Assembly (NCBI GenBank): GCA_945861815.1 | Contig: CAMAVV010000102.1 | Location: forward strand, 1-6,182 | Source of the DNA: Thermoflexus hugenholtzii JAD2 | GTDB taxonomy: Bacteria; Chloroflexota; Dehalococcoidia; SHYB01 | Length of the DNA: 6,182 bases | Direction of reading: 5' to 3' | Shown here: one piece after another, positions 1-5,478 of the stretch | How the letters are laid out: each line of letters starts with the position of its first letter | Numbering within the stretch: the stretch's first letter is position 1 | Notes under the pieces: model-generated | The model's database searches: none | What the model saw: only the letters and a program-made list of their open reading frames with translations | Told to the model about the DNA's origin: nothing | Made by a program: the position numbers and the translations under genes

Positions 1-1
1 C

Positions 2-109
2 CATTACCCCCCAATTATTATCAACAGCATAGTTACCCATAGCACCGGTATGGGTGAATGGTTCGCCATATTGCATGGTATAAGCATGACTGTAGAAAAA
101 GTTATCAGG
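2..109 (-). CDS. Interior fragment of a BBP2/OmpL-like beta-barrel porin (probably foreign sequence at contig end)
   Basis: Read on the minus strand in the frame whose last full codon is 4-2, this stretch is open and includes the peptides PDNFFYSHAYTMQYGEP and FTHTGAMGNYAVDNNWGV. The aromatic/Gly pattern and the NFFYSHxYTxxYGEPFTHTG signature match what I recall of the putative beta-barrel porin-2 (BBP2, OmpL-like) family of Gram-negative outer membranes. Only about 36 codons are present: the frame runs off the left edge, and the recognisable similarity stops near 107-112, exactly where GC-rich permease sequence begins. Base composition is about 42% GC against about 62% downstream, so the piece probably comes from another organism. 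No start, stop or RBS can be assigned. The family call rests on memory of the motif; that the fragment is coding on the minus strand seems likely. Confidence 0.5.
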
Positions 110-969
110 ATAGCTTCGACGCCCGTGCGATGTGGGAGGCGTTGGAGAAACGCCCAGGCAGCGCTGTGGTGAACGCATTCCTGGTGCCGCGCCGGGCGAA
201 CTTCGGCGATGGGTTCATCGGCGATACCTTCCGCCTCGATGCTGAGGGACTCTTCCTCGAGAACGACGTCATGGACCCCGTGAAGATTGTCGTGGAGGAT
301 GTGAAGTCCGGCAAGAGCGTCGAACTCACGGTGATCGGCGTCGTCGACGACATCGCCTCGCAGTTCTTCATGCCCTTCGGTATCTACGCTTCGACCGATA
401 CCCTGGAAAATGGCTTTCAGCGGTCCATCCCGCTGACGAACCTCTTCATCCACGTGGAGCCGGGAACGCCCGACGCCGCGGATCGCGTGGAGGCGGCCTT
501 CTTCCAGAACACCATGGACACCATCGACATCGCCGAGTCGATAGACGAGTCCAGGGCGCAAAACACCGCCTTCAACAATCTCCTCACCGGCTTCATGGCC
601 CTTGGCCTGGTGGTCGGCGTGGCGGCCTTGGGAGTGGTGAGCGCGCGCGCCGTGGTGGAGCGCCGCAAGCAGATCGGCATCATGCGCGCCATCGGCTTCT
701 CCCGCCGCATGGTGCAGACAACCTTCCTCTTGGAATCGTCCTTCATCGCCCTGCTCGGCATCTCGGCAGGGCTTGTGCTCGGGCTCATCACATCGGTGAA
801 CGTCATCACGGACATCAAGGCAGACGAGCCGAATGTGAGTCTCGTCATCCCGTGGATGCGCCTTGTGGTGATCGTCGTGGGCTCGTATCTCTTCTCCTGG
901 CTCACCACGTACCTGCCGTCGCGGCAGGCATCACGGGTAGAGCCGGCCGAGGCTCTCCGGTTCGAGTAG
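58..969 (+). CDS. FtsX/MacB-type ABC transporter permease, C-terminal part (N-terminus missing)
   Basis: This is an integral-membrane permease subunit of an ABC transporter of the FtsX/MacB superfamily, which typically works with a separate ATPase in lipoprotein or small-molecule export or in mechanical signalling across the membrane. Residues about 20-165 form a soluble extracytoplasmic domain (MacB_PCD-like). They are followed by the classic C-terminal FtsX block: TM helix about 172-199, a cytoplasmic loop with ERRKQIGIMRAIGFSRR (201-217), TM about 223-248, TM about 266-286, and the ending LPSRQASRVEPAEALRFE. The ATG at 58 follows an in-frame stop (55-57) and has no evident RBS. Its first 18 or so residues come from the unrelated AT-rich left edge, so this is not the true start: a complete permease would carry at least one more upstream TM helix. 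No ATPase partner lies in the window and the substrate cannot be told. The stop lies 5 bp from the stop of the convergent gene. Confidence 0.85.
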   Translation: MVRHIAWYKHDCRKSYQDSFDARAMWEALEKRPGSAVVNAFLVPRRANFGDGFIGDTFRLDAEGLFLENDVMDPVKIVVEDVKSGKSVELTVIGVVDDIASQFFMPFGIYASTDTLENGFQRSIPLTNLFIHVEPGTPDAADRVEAAFFQNTMDTIDIAESIDESRAQNTAFNNLLTGFMALGLVVGVAALGVVSARAVVERRKQIGIMRAIGFSRRMVQTTFLLESSFIALLGISAGLVLGLITSVNVITDIKADEPNVSLVIPWMRLVVIVVGSYLFSWLTTYLPSRQASRVEPAEALRFE

Positions 970-974
970 CGCGG

Positions 975-3299
975 CTACTGCGCCGTTGCTGTTTGGGCTT
1001 GCTGCTGTCCGCCGCTTGACCGCTGGGTTTGGCCCGTGGGCTGTGCCGGCGGTGGCGTCGGCGCTTGCCGGTTCCCCTGCGTTGCCTGCGGCTGTGCCGT
1101 TGCGCGAGGTTGTTCAGGCGGTCTGCTTGTGGGCGCTGCCGGCGGCCTCGTCGGATTCTCCTGGTTGCGTACCGGCGTTGTCTGGGGGCGCGTTTGCTCA
1201 GGCGGGCGTGTGCGATTGTCCGGCACGAGCTGCGGCGCCTGAGTCCTGGCCGGCTGTGTCGGCGGGCGCGTTGGCGGCTGCGTGGGAGGCCGCGTTTCGA
1301 CCGGCCTGGTAGCTGGCAGTTGTGTTGCCGGTCTTGTTGTGGGTTGCTGTGAGGCAGGCCGTGTCTGTGGCGGAACGGTGCGAAGCTCCGGCGTTCTGGC
1401 GGCCGGAGTTTCGTTGGAGATGGGAGAGCGCTGTGGCGGCAAGGTAGGCGGCGTACGTTCCGGCGGGCGTGTTGGCGGTTGCGTGGGCGGCGGCGTTTGC
1501 GGCGGCAAAGTTCTCACAGGCTCAGTTGGCGGCCTTGTCTCCACAGGCCGTGGCGTTAGGTTCACTGGGCGCGTGGCAGGCGGCAGTGTCGCAGGGCGTG
1601 TTGGGGGAACCTGCGTTGGTGGTCTTGTCACAGGCGGCAGTGTCGCGGGACGCGTTGGGGGAACCTGCGTCGGCGGGCGCGTAGCAGGGCGGGTCACTGG
1701 CGGCACTTGCTCGGAATCTTGCGGGCGGATGATAGCCGCGTTCGACTCGATTGCCGAAAGGCTGGAGAGCTGCTGATCGAGCCGTCCGATTCCCCGATCG
1801 TAGTTGACTTTGCGGTCCTGCAGCGTTGCATCAAGCAGGGCCGTGCGCTCAGGGGCCACCGACTTGCGCGCCTCTTCGAGCTTCTCAACGTATTTCTGAT
1901 ACTGCTCGGTGAGCTTTGCCTTGGACTGCTCCAGGTTCTGCCGCTGCTTTTCGATGCGGCTCTGGTCGTTCACAGTCAGGACTGCTAGGGGACGAGAGGC
2001 TTCTGGGGATACGGCGGGCCTCGTCTGCTCAGGGCTGGGAAGGGCGCGTGTCGGCAGAGGGCGCGTTGGCTCAGGGGAGGATGAGGCGGCCGGCCTGGTG
2101 GGCGGAGGCGTTGCCGTGGCAGGCTCGCCTGGGCTGCTTGGAGCATCAACACTCACTGGAGGCATCTGCGCGTCGATCTTCGCCTGGAGGCGATTGACCT
2201 CTTTTTGCGCGCTCTTTGTTTGGAACTGGACGAGACGGGTGACCTGCTTGTTTAGATCCTCTGTCAGGCCTTCGATCTTCGCGCTCTCACCCTTCTCTGC
2301 AAGGTAGGCGATCTCATCGGTGCGGCGGTCTGCGAACTGGCCGGCCAGCTGCGCCTTGCTTCCCTCTGACCTAAAGGGGGCATTTTGCTGGACGTCCTCC
2401 ACAGTGCGCTTGACGGGATAGAGGATGCTATCGGGCTTTGCGCCTTCGGCGGCCTGGACAACGCCGTAGCCGCCAAGCATGAGCACAAGGACAGCGGCGC
2501 TTGCGGCCCAGGCGCGCAGAGGCAAGATGGCCGTTGGCATGCGCCACACGCCGCCTCCAGAGCCGCGAGATGCTGATTGTCGCAGCTTCACACGGCCAAG
2601 GGCTTTGGCCTTTTGGCTAGGCTTGACGCGATACGTTGCTTGTGTGGCAATGGCCGTTTGCAAGAGCGGTCGCAGGCGTTCGGCGAGGTGCGGGTAGGAG
2701 GCGAGGCACATCTCCATCGTCGCGCCGCGGCTTAGCCGTTCGAGACAGGTGTTGAGGATAGATTCGAATTCGGCTTCTGAGGGCTGGCTCTTCGCCGCCG
2801 CCTGGGCCAGCTTGGCATTGATGGCGGCTTGCAGCCGCGCCATTCCCATGGCCTTCGCCTCCGGGCGGGGCTGGGCGCTAAAGAGGACCTGTGTTGCGCG
2901 GGAGGCGGCGAGCAACGGGCGCAATGCTGTGGCGAAGGCCGGGTAATCGGCGAGGCATTGTTCCATCGTCTCACCCAGGCGCATGCGCTCCAGGCACGTG
3001 TTAAGCAGATGTTCGATTTCCGCGTCAGCAGGCGCCTTTGCTGCGATGGCGGGCTGTGTGGCGAGTCTCGCTTGGATGGCCTGCTGGAGGCGCGCCTTGC
3101 CAGCCAGCTTTGCCTCCGGGCGGGGCGTCAGCGAAGCGGCAGCGTTGACGGCGCGCGCGGTGGCGAGCAGCGGGCGAAGGTCGGTGGCCTGGGCAGGGTA
3201 GGCGGCCAGGCAGTCCTCGACCTTTGCGCCCTGCCGAAGCATCGCAAGGCACCGTTCGAAGGACTCCTGCATCTCTTTGTTGTGTCTGCCGCCAAACAT
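975..3299 (-). CDS. Sigma-linked single-pass membrane protein: triple CX12C modules, DUF5667-like region, Thr-Arg-Pro-rich tail (probable anti-sigma/sensor)
   Basis: The 774-residue product has this order. Three copies of a helical module of the form CLxxxxxGxxxxxCLxxYPxxAxxLRPLL have cysteines at C17/C30, C102/C115 and C185/C198 (spacing 85 and 83 residues), each followed by a PxxxAKxxGxxxLxxAI segment. One TM helix lies at about 261-283. A DUF5667-like region at about 285-378 contains SILYPVKRTVEDVQ. A Pro-rich linker spans about 379-436 and a charged coiled coil about 443-515. The tail, about 525-774, is rich in Thr, Arg, Pro and Gln. The ATG at 3299 lies 9 nt after the stop of the ECF sigma gene, so the two are probably co-transcribed and translationally coupled. 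Position and topology suggest a membrane-anchored regulator of that sigma factor, with modules inside and DUF5667, coil and tail outside the membrane. The classic zinc anti-sigma motif HxxxCxxC is not seen. Function is inference; the domain order is read directly. Confidence 0.8.
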   Translation of the reverse strand: MFGGRHNKEMQESFERCLAMLRQGAKVEDCLAAYPAQATDLRPLLATARAVNAAASLTPRPEAKLAGKARLQQAIQARLATQPAIAAKAPADAEIEHLLNTCLERMRLGETMEQCLADYPAFATALRPLLAASRATQVLFSAQPRPEAKAMGMARLQAAINAKLAQAAAKSQPSEAEFESILNTCLERLSRGATMEMCLASYPHLAERLRPLLQTAIATQATYRVKPSQKAKALGRVKLRQSASRGSGGGVWRMPTAILPLRAWAASAAVLVLMLGGYGVVQAAEGAKPDSILYPVKRTVEDVQQNAPFRSEGSKAQLAGQFADRRTDEIAYLAEKGESAKIEGLTEDLNKQVTRLVQFQTKSAQKEVNRLQAKIDAQMPPVSVDAPSSPGEPATATPPPTRPAASSSPEPTRPLPTRALPSPEQTRPAVSPEASRPLAVLTVNDQSRIEKQRQNLEQSKAKLTEQYQKYVEKLEEARKSVAPERTALLDATLQDRKVNYDRGIGRLDQQLSSLSAIESNAAIIRPQDSEQVPPVTRPATRPPTQVPPTRPATLPPVTRPPTQVPPTRPATLPPATRPVNLTPRPVETRPPTEPVRTLPPQTPPPTQPPTRPPERTPPTLPPQRSPISNETPAARTPELRTVPPQTRPASQQPTTRPATQLPATRPVETRPPTQPPTRPPTQPARTQAPQLVPDNRTRPPEQTRPQTTPVRNQENPTRPPAAPTSRPPEQPRATAQPQATQGNRQAPTPPPAQPTGQTQRSSGGQQQAQTATAQ
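1577..1684. repeat. Two tandem 54-bp direct repeats inside the Pro-rich coding tail
   Basis: Units 1577-1630 and 1631-1684 start identically (CAGGCGGCAGTGTCGC), and 37 of the first 40 bases match. They encode, on the minus strand, an 18-residue repeat containing TQVPPTRPATLPP, differing at one Val/Ala position. Most differences are synonymous, which suggests duplication followed by selection for the peptide. The surrounding 1000-1720 carries many shorter, degenerate copies of the same Thr-Arg-Pro-Pro-Thr coding pattern. Confidence 0.8.
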
Positions 3300-3308
3300 C
3301 GTGGTTCT

Positions 3309-3938
3309 CTACTTTTCCATTCCTGGGATATCGTGGCCCTGCCTGGTCATGGCGCGCCGGAGAGCTTGGATCGCGCTGTGCTGCATCGCCTTGATTGCGC
3401 CCTCTTTCTTTCCCATGGACTCAGCCGTTTCGGCAAGGGAGAGGTCGCCGCCGAAGCGCAAGGCGATGACTTGGCGTTGAGAAGGGGTAAGCTCGCCCAT
3501 CGCCTTCTTCACGTCGTCGCTGGTGAGGCTCAGCTCAACGAGTTCGTCGGGCGAGTCTTGGGTGAGGGGGAGGCTGTCGTCGAGCTCAGTCGTGGGGCGC
3601 TTGTTGCGGCGGCGGACGTGGTCGATGATGAGGTTGTGGGCGATGCGAAAGAGCCAGGCGGCGAAGGGGGCACCCCTCAGTTTGTAGCCGCCGACGGCTT
3701 CAAGGGCCTTCAGGAAGACTTCTGAGGCGAGGTCTTCGGCCTCAGCCCGGTTGCCGAGGCGGACGAGGATATAGCGGAAGACCCGGTCGTAGTAGGCCTC
3801 GTAGATGCCGCTGAAGGCGTTGAGGTCGCCGCGCTGAACCTCAAGGACGAGGCTCTCTTCGATGCCCAAACTCAGCCCCCCTGGAGAGGTCCAAGCGGTC
3901 TGGCGAAATGACTGGGTTGTGCTGGTTTCGTCGCTCAC
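3309..3938 (-). CDS. ECF-family RNA polymerase sigma factor
   Basis: This is an alternative sigma factor of the extracytoplasmic-function (sigma-70 group 4) type, which directs RNA polymerase to a small regulon. Counting from the most upstream in-frame TTG (3965), the sigma-2 region is residues about 51-120: AFSGIYEAYYDRVFRY, then AEAEDLASEVFLKAL, then FAAWLFRIAHNLIIDHVRRR. Sigma-4 is about 158-206, with LTPSQRQVIALRF and a helix-turn-helix in LSLAETAESMGKKEGAIKAMQHSAIQALRR. The start is uncertain. TTG 3965 has no RBS and lies in the divergent promoter region. GTG 3938 (used here) has no RBS either, but TACTAT lies just upstream, which would suit a leaderless message. TTG 3869 has a good AGGGGGG Shine-Dalgarno (3876-3882) 6 nt away and still leaves a complete sigma-2. 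The gene is immediately followed by the membrane protein 975-3299, the usual sigma/anti-sigma layout. Confidence 0.9.
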   Translation of the reverse strand: MSDETSTTQSFRQTAWTSPGGLSLGIEESLVLEVQRGDLNAFSGIYEAYYDRVFRYILVRLGNRAEAEDLASEVFLKALEAVGGYKLRGAPFAAWLFRIAHNLIIDHVRRRNKRPTTELDDSLPLTQDSPDELVELSLTSDDVKKAMGELTPSQRQVIALRFGGDLSLAETAESMGKKEGAIKAMQHSAIQALRRAMTRQGHDIPGMEK

Positions 3939-3989
3939 ATCAATAGTAACGCACAGGGTTGGCAAAGGATAGCGACCCGGAAAGGGGTG

Positions 3990-3998
3990 TGCTAGAAT
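3990..3998 (+). promoter_or_regulatory. Extended -10 promoter element for the acetyltransferase gene
   Basis: The sequence TGCTAGAAT is a full TGn extended -10 followed by a TAnnnT hexamer, about 20 nt before the ATG at 4019, giving a predicted leader of about 14 nt. There is no convincing -35 at 16-18 bp spacing, as is common for extended -10 promoters. The element sits in the short gap between the divergent sigma and acetyltransferase genes and argues against the upstream TTG (3959) as the true start of the latter. Confidence 0.4.
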
Positions 3999-4018
3999 CC
4001 CGGATCAGTACGACTCTT

Positions 4019-4738
4019 ATGGATAGGGCCATTTCCGAGCACGAGCCTTCGCCGTTGCACATGGGCTGCTTTGTCAGGCCCATGCGTATGGAAGACATCC
4101 CCCAGACGTCAGCGGTGGAGCGCGCCTGCTTTCCGGCAGGGTGGATCGCCACCCCTTTCAAGAAGGAGCTTCGCAACCGGTCTGCGATCTACCTGGTGGC
4201 GTGCGAAGCCTCCGACCCGAAGAAGGCGACTGCCGAAGCCCACGCCTTCGACGCCCCTTCTGTTGAGGAGCCGCCCAAGGCCGGCCTTCAGAAGCTGGTG
4301 GAGGGTATCAGGGGCGTCTTTGGACAGCCGGAGCCGCCGCCGGAAGTCCAACGACAGAAGATTGTGGGTTTCGTCGGCGTGTGGTTCATGGTCGACGAGG
4401 CGCATATCACGGTGATAGGGGTTCGCGACGAGTATCGCCGCCACGGGATCGGCGAACTGCTGCTCCTGGCGGCGGCAGAAGGCGCAATGCAGAGGGGCGC
4501 GCATGTGCTGACGCTGGAGGTGCGCATCTCCAACCAGGCCGCCCAGGGGCTCTACAAGAAGTACGGCTTCCAGGCCGTCGGCACGCGGAAGGGCTATTAC
4601 ACGGACAACAGAGAGGACGCCGTGATCATGACGACGGACTCCATCGGCTCACCTACTTATAAGACGCTCTTCGAAGGGCTGTCGCAGGAGCATGCAGCGC
4701 ACTGGGGTGCGAGCGTGCGGCATATCGGGGGAGGGTAG
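4019..4738 (+). CDS. rimI: RimI-like GNAT N-acetyltransferase with central insertion
   Basis: This is a GNAT-fold acetyltransferase that transfers an acetyl group from acetyl-CoA to an amine. It most resembles RimI, which acetylates the N-terminus of ribosomal protein S18, although the true substrate is not shown. Numbering from ATG 4019 (239 aa), it opens with FVRPMRMEDIPQ. The acetyl-CoA pyrophosphate loop R-x-x-G-x-G is R140-R141-H142-G143-I144-G145. EVRISNQAAQGLYKKYGF, with the RimI-type Y179 and Y182, and then GYYTDNREDAVIMT follow. Residues about 65-113 are a charged, Pro-rich insertion absent from E. coli RimI (about 150 aa) but typical, as I recall, of Chloroflexota homologues. The frame is open back to TTG 3959, but the promoter at 3990-3998 favours 4019; ATG 4061 is a further option, since similarity begins near there. 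It is divergent from the sigma operon. Fold certain, RimI subfamily probable. Confidence 0.85.
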   Translation: MDRAISEHEPSPLHMGCFVRPMRMEDIPQTSAVERACFPAGWIATPFKKELRNRSAIYLVACEASDPKKATAEAHAFDAPSVEEPPKAGLQKLVEGIRGVFGQPEPPPEVQRQKIVGFVGVWFMVDEAHITVIGVRDEYRRHGIGELLLLAAAEGAMQRGAHVLTLEVRISNQAAQGLYKKYGFQAVGTRKGYYTDNREDAVIMTTDSIGSPTYKTLFEGLSQEHAAHWGASVRHIGGG

Positions 4739-4739
4739 G

Positions 4740-4809
4740 AGGAGCAGGGAGCAAGGGACAAGGGTTCAGGGAAGGAACATAGGAAGTCAGGAACTTGGGG
4801 AAGAAGAGA
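4740..4809. repeat. Degenerate purine-rich heptad array in the convergent intergenic spacer
   Basis: Read from 4740 the + strand splits into sevens: aggagca, gggagca, agggaca, agggttc, agggaag, then more decayed units, with aggaact in the same phase at 4789 (seven units later). The stretch is almost free of pyrimidines on the + strand. It begins just after the acetyltransferase stop and holds no plausible gene. It could be a decayed tandem repeat or part of a dispersed intergenic repeat. Confidence 0.5.
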
Positions 4810-4816
4810 CCTGTCT

Positions 4817-4849
4817 CCCGGTGCAACACACGGGGCCGAGGATACGGCC
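4817..4849. terminator. Two small hairpins between convergent genes, possible weak bidirectional terminator
   Basis: Hairpin one is CCCGGTG, loop CAA, then CAC-A-CGGG (4817-4834, one bulged A). Hairpin two is GGCCG, loop AGGATA, then CGGCC (4834-4849). They share one base and so could alternate. Neither has a clear T-tract on either strand; the minus-strand continuation is pyrimidine-rich (TCTCTTCTTCCCC). They lie between the ends of the acetyltransferase and ACT genes, where terminators are expected. The rest of the spacer (4850-4927) shows nothing I can name. Confidence 0.25.
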
Positions 4850-4927
4850 TGAAGCTCACACGGAGTGATGACACGTGCCCTTATTGGGGAATCGTAACGG
4901 GCGGATGGGAAGGGCGGCCTCGGGCTC

Positions 4928-5413
4928 CTACGCGGCTGCGCCGACTTGGAAGGCGGAGTGGAGGGCGTCTTTGGCCTTGGCTTGGTCGTCCTCGCGGACG
5001 AGGCAGGTGATGCGCACTTCGCTGGTGCCGATGGCGACGATGTTCACCTTAGCCTGGGCGAGGGCCTTGAACATGTCGCCGACGTAGGACGGGTCATTGA
5101 GGATGCCGGTGCCGACGACCTGCACCTTGGCGAGGTGTTCCAGGGCCTCGGCGCGCTTTGCGCCAGTGGAGGTCTTCAGCGAATCGAGGATGCGTCGCGT
5201 GACGGCGGCGTCGCCCTGGCGGACGGTGAAGGAGATATCGGTGACTTTGTTTACGCTGGAGTTCTGGAGGATGAGCTCGACGGAGATGCCAGCCTTGGCG
5301 ACTGCGCCAAAGACCTGAGCGGCGATGCCCGGCTTGTCCGGCACGCCCTCCAGCTTCATCAAGGCCCAGCCGCTTTCGACGCTGATCTCTCGCACACGCT
5401 GTCGGATTTCCAC
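4928..5413 (-). CDS. Stand-alone double ACT-domain protein, aspartate-kinase regulatory type
   Basis: The 161-aa protein consists of two ACT domains and nothing else. ACT1 is about residues 17-80, with GVPDKPGIAAQVFGAVAKAG, LILQNSS and TDISFTV. ACT2 is about 94-157, with VVGTGI, GDMFKALAQAKVNI, IGTSEVRITCLV and a final ALHSAF. Order and motifs match the C-terminal regulatory half (beta subunit) of lysine/threonine-sensitive aspartate kinase, but no kinase domain precedes it: 65 bp upstream is the end of lysS. It starts at GTG 5413 with a strong AGGAG. By family knowledge such pairs bind amino acids at the ACT dimer interface, so it may sense lysine or threonine, act as a separate regulatory subunit of an aspartate kinase encoded elsewhere, or be an orphan sensor. 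Co-direction with lysS fits a lysine theme but does not prove it. Annotation pipelines may label it aspartate kinase, which would be misleading. Confidence 0.85.
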   Translation of the reverse strand: MEIRQRVREISVESGWALMKLEGVPDKPGIAAQVFGAVAKAGISVELILQNSSVNKVTDISFTVRQGDAAVTRRILDSLKTSTGAKRAEALEHLAKVQVVGTGILNDPSYVGDMFKALAQAKVNIVAIGTSEVRITCLVREDDQAKAKDALHSAFQVGAAA

Positions 5414-5419
5414 GACGTT

Positions 5420-5424
5420 CTCCT
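5420..5424 (-). promoter_or_regulatory. Shine-Dalgarno of the ACT-domain gene
   Basis: AGGAG on the minus strand, 6 nt before the GTG start at 5413. It fixes this non-ATG start and shows that the protein is translated on its own as a two-ACT unit, not as part of a longer kinase. Confidence 0.75.
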
Positions 5425-5437
5425 ATCGGTGATTGGA

Positions 5438-5458
5438 GGGCCGGGTTGAACCAGGCCC
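5438..5458. other. Inverted repeat in the lysS-ACT intercistronic gap
   Basis: GGGCC-G-GGT, loop TGA, ACC-A-GGCCC: five outer and three inner pairs around a single mismatch. It lies in the 65-bp gap between the lysS stop (5479) and the ACT start, and ends 14 bases before the AGGAG. No U-tract follows on the minus strand, so it looks like a processing or stability hairpin, or possibly a protein-binding site, more than a terminator. Confidence 0.4.
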
Positions 5459-5478
5459 CTACGTTTTCCGGGGGTCGA

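Noticed and set aside
4..561. Minus-strand 185-codon frame over the permease
   Set aside because: It is a shadow of the permease. The genuine minus-strand coding signal at the left edge is in a different frame and ends near 110.
1000..1720. Possible CRISPR-like or minisatellite array
   Set aside because: The units are irregular, have no spacers of uniform size, and keep one reading frame; the pattern is explained by the repetitive peptide.
1282..1776. Plus-strand open frame giving a Gly/Val-rich repetitive protein
   Set aside because: It is the complement of the Thr-Arg-Pro repeat coding region: Pro and Arg codons read backwards give Gly, Val and Cys. The minus frame has the domain context and continuity.
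2829..3725. A 298-codon open frame on the plus strand across the sigma factor and its partner
   Set aside because: It is antisense to two clearly recognisable minus-strand genes. Its product is Arg/Gly/Cys-rich without family features, as expected for a shadow frame in GC-rich DNA.
3959..4018. N-terminal 20-residue extension of the acetyltransferase from TTG 3959
   Set aside because: The extended -10 at 3990-3998 lies within it, there is no RBS, and the extension has no similarity to the GNAT family.
4817..4927. Possible small RNA or riboswitch in the convergent spacer
   Set aside because: Only two short overlapping hairpins were found. There is no known riboswitch motif, no promoter and no T-tract, and its position between gene ends fits termination better.
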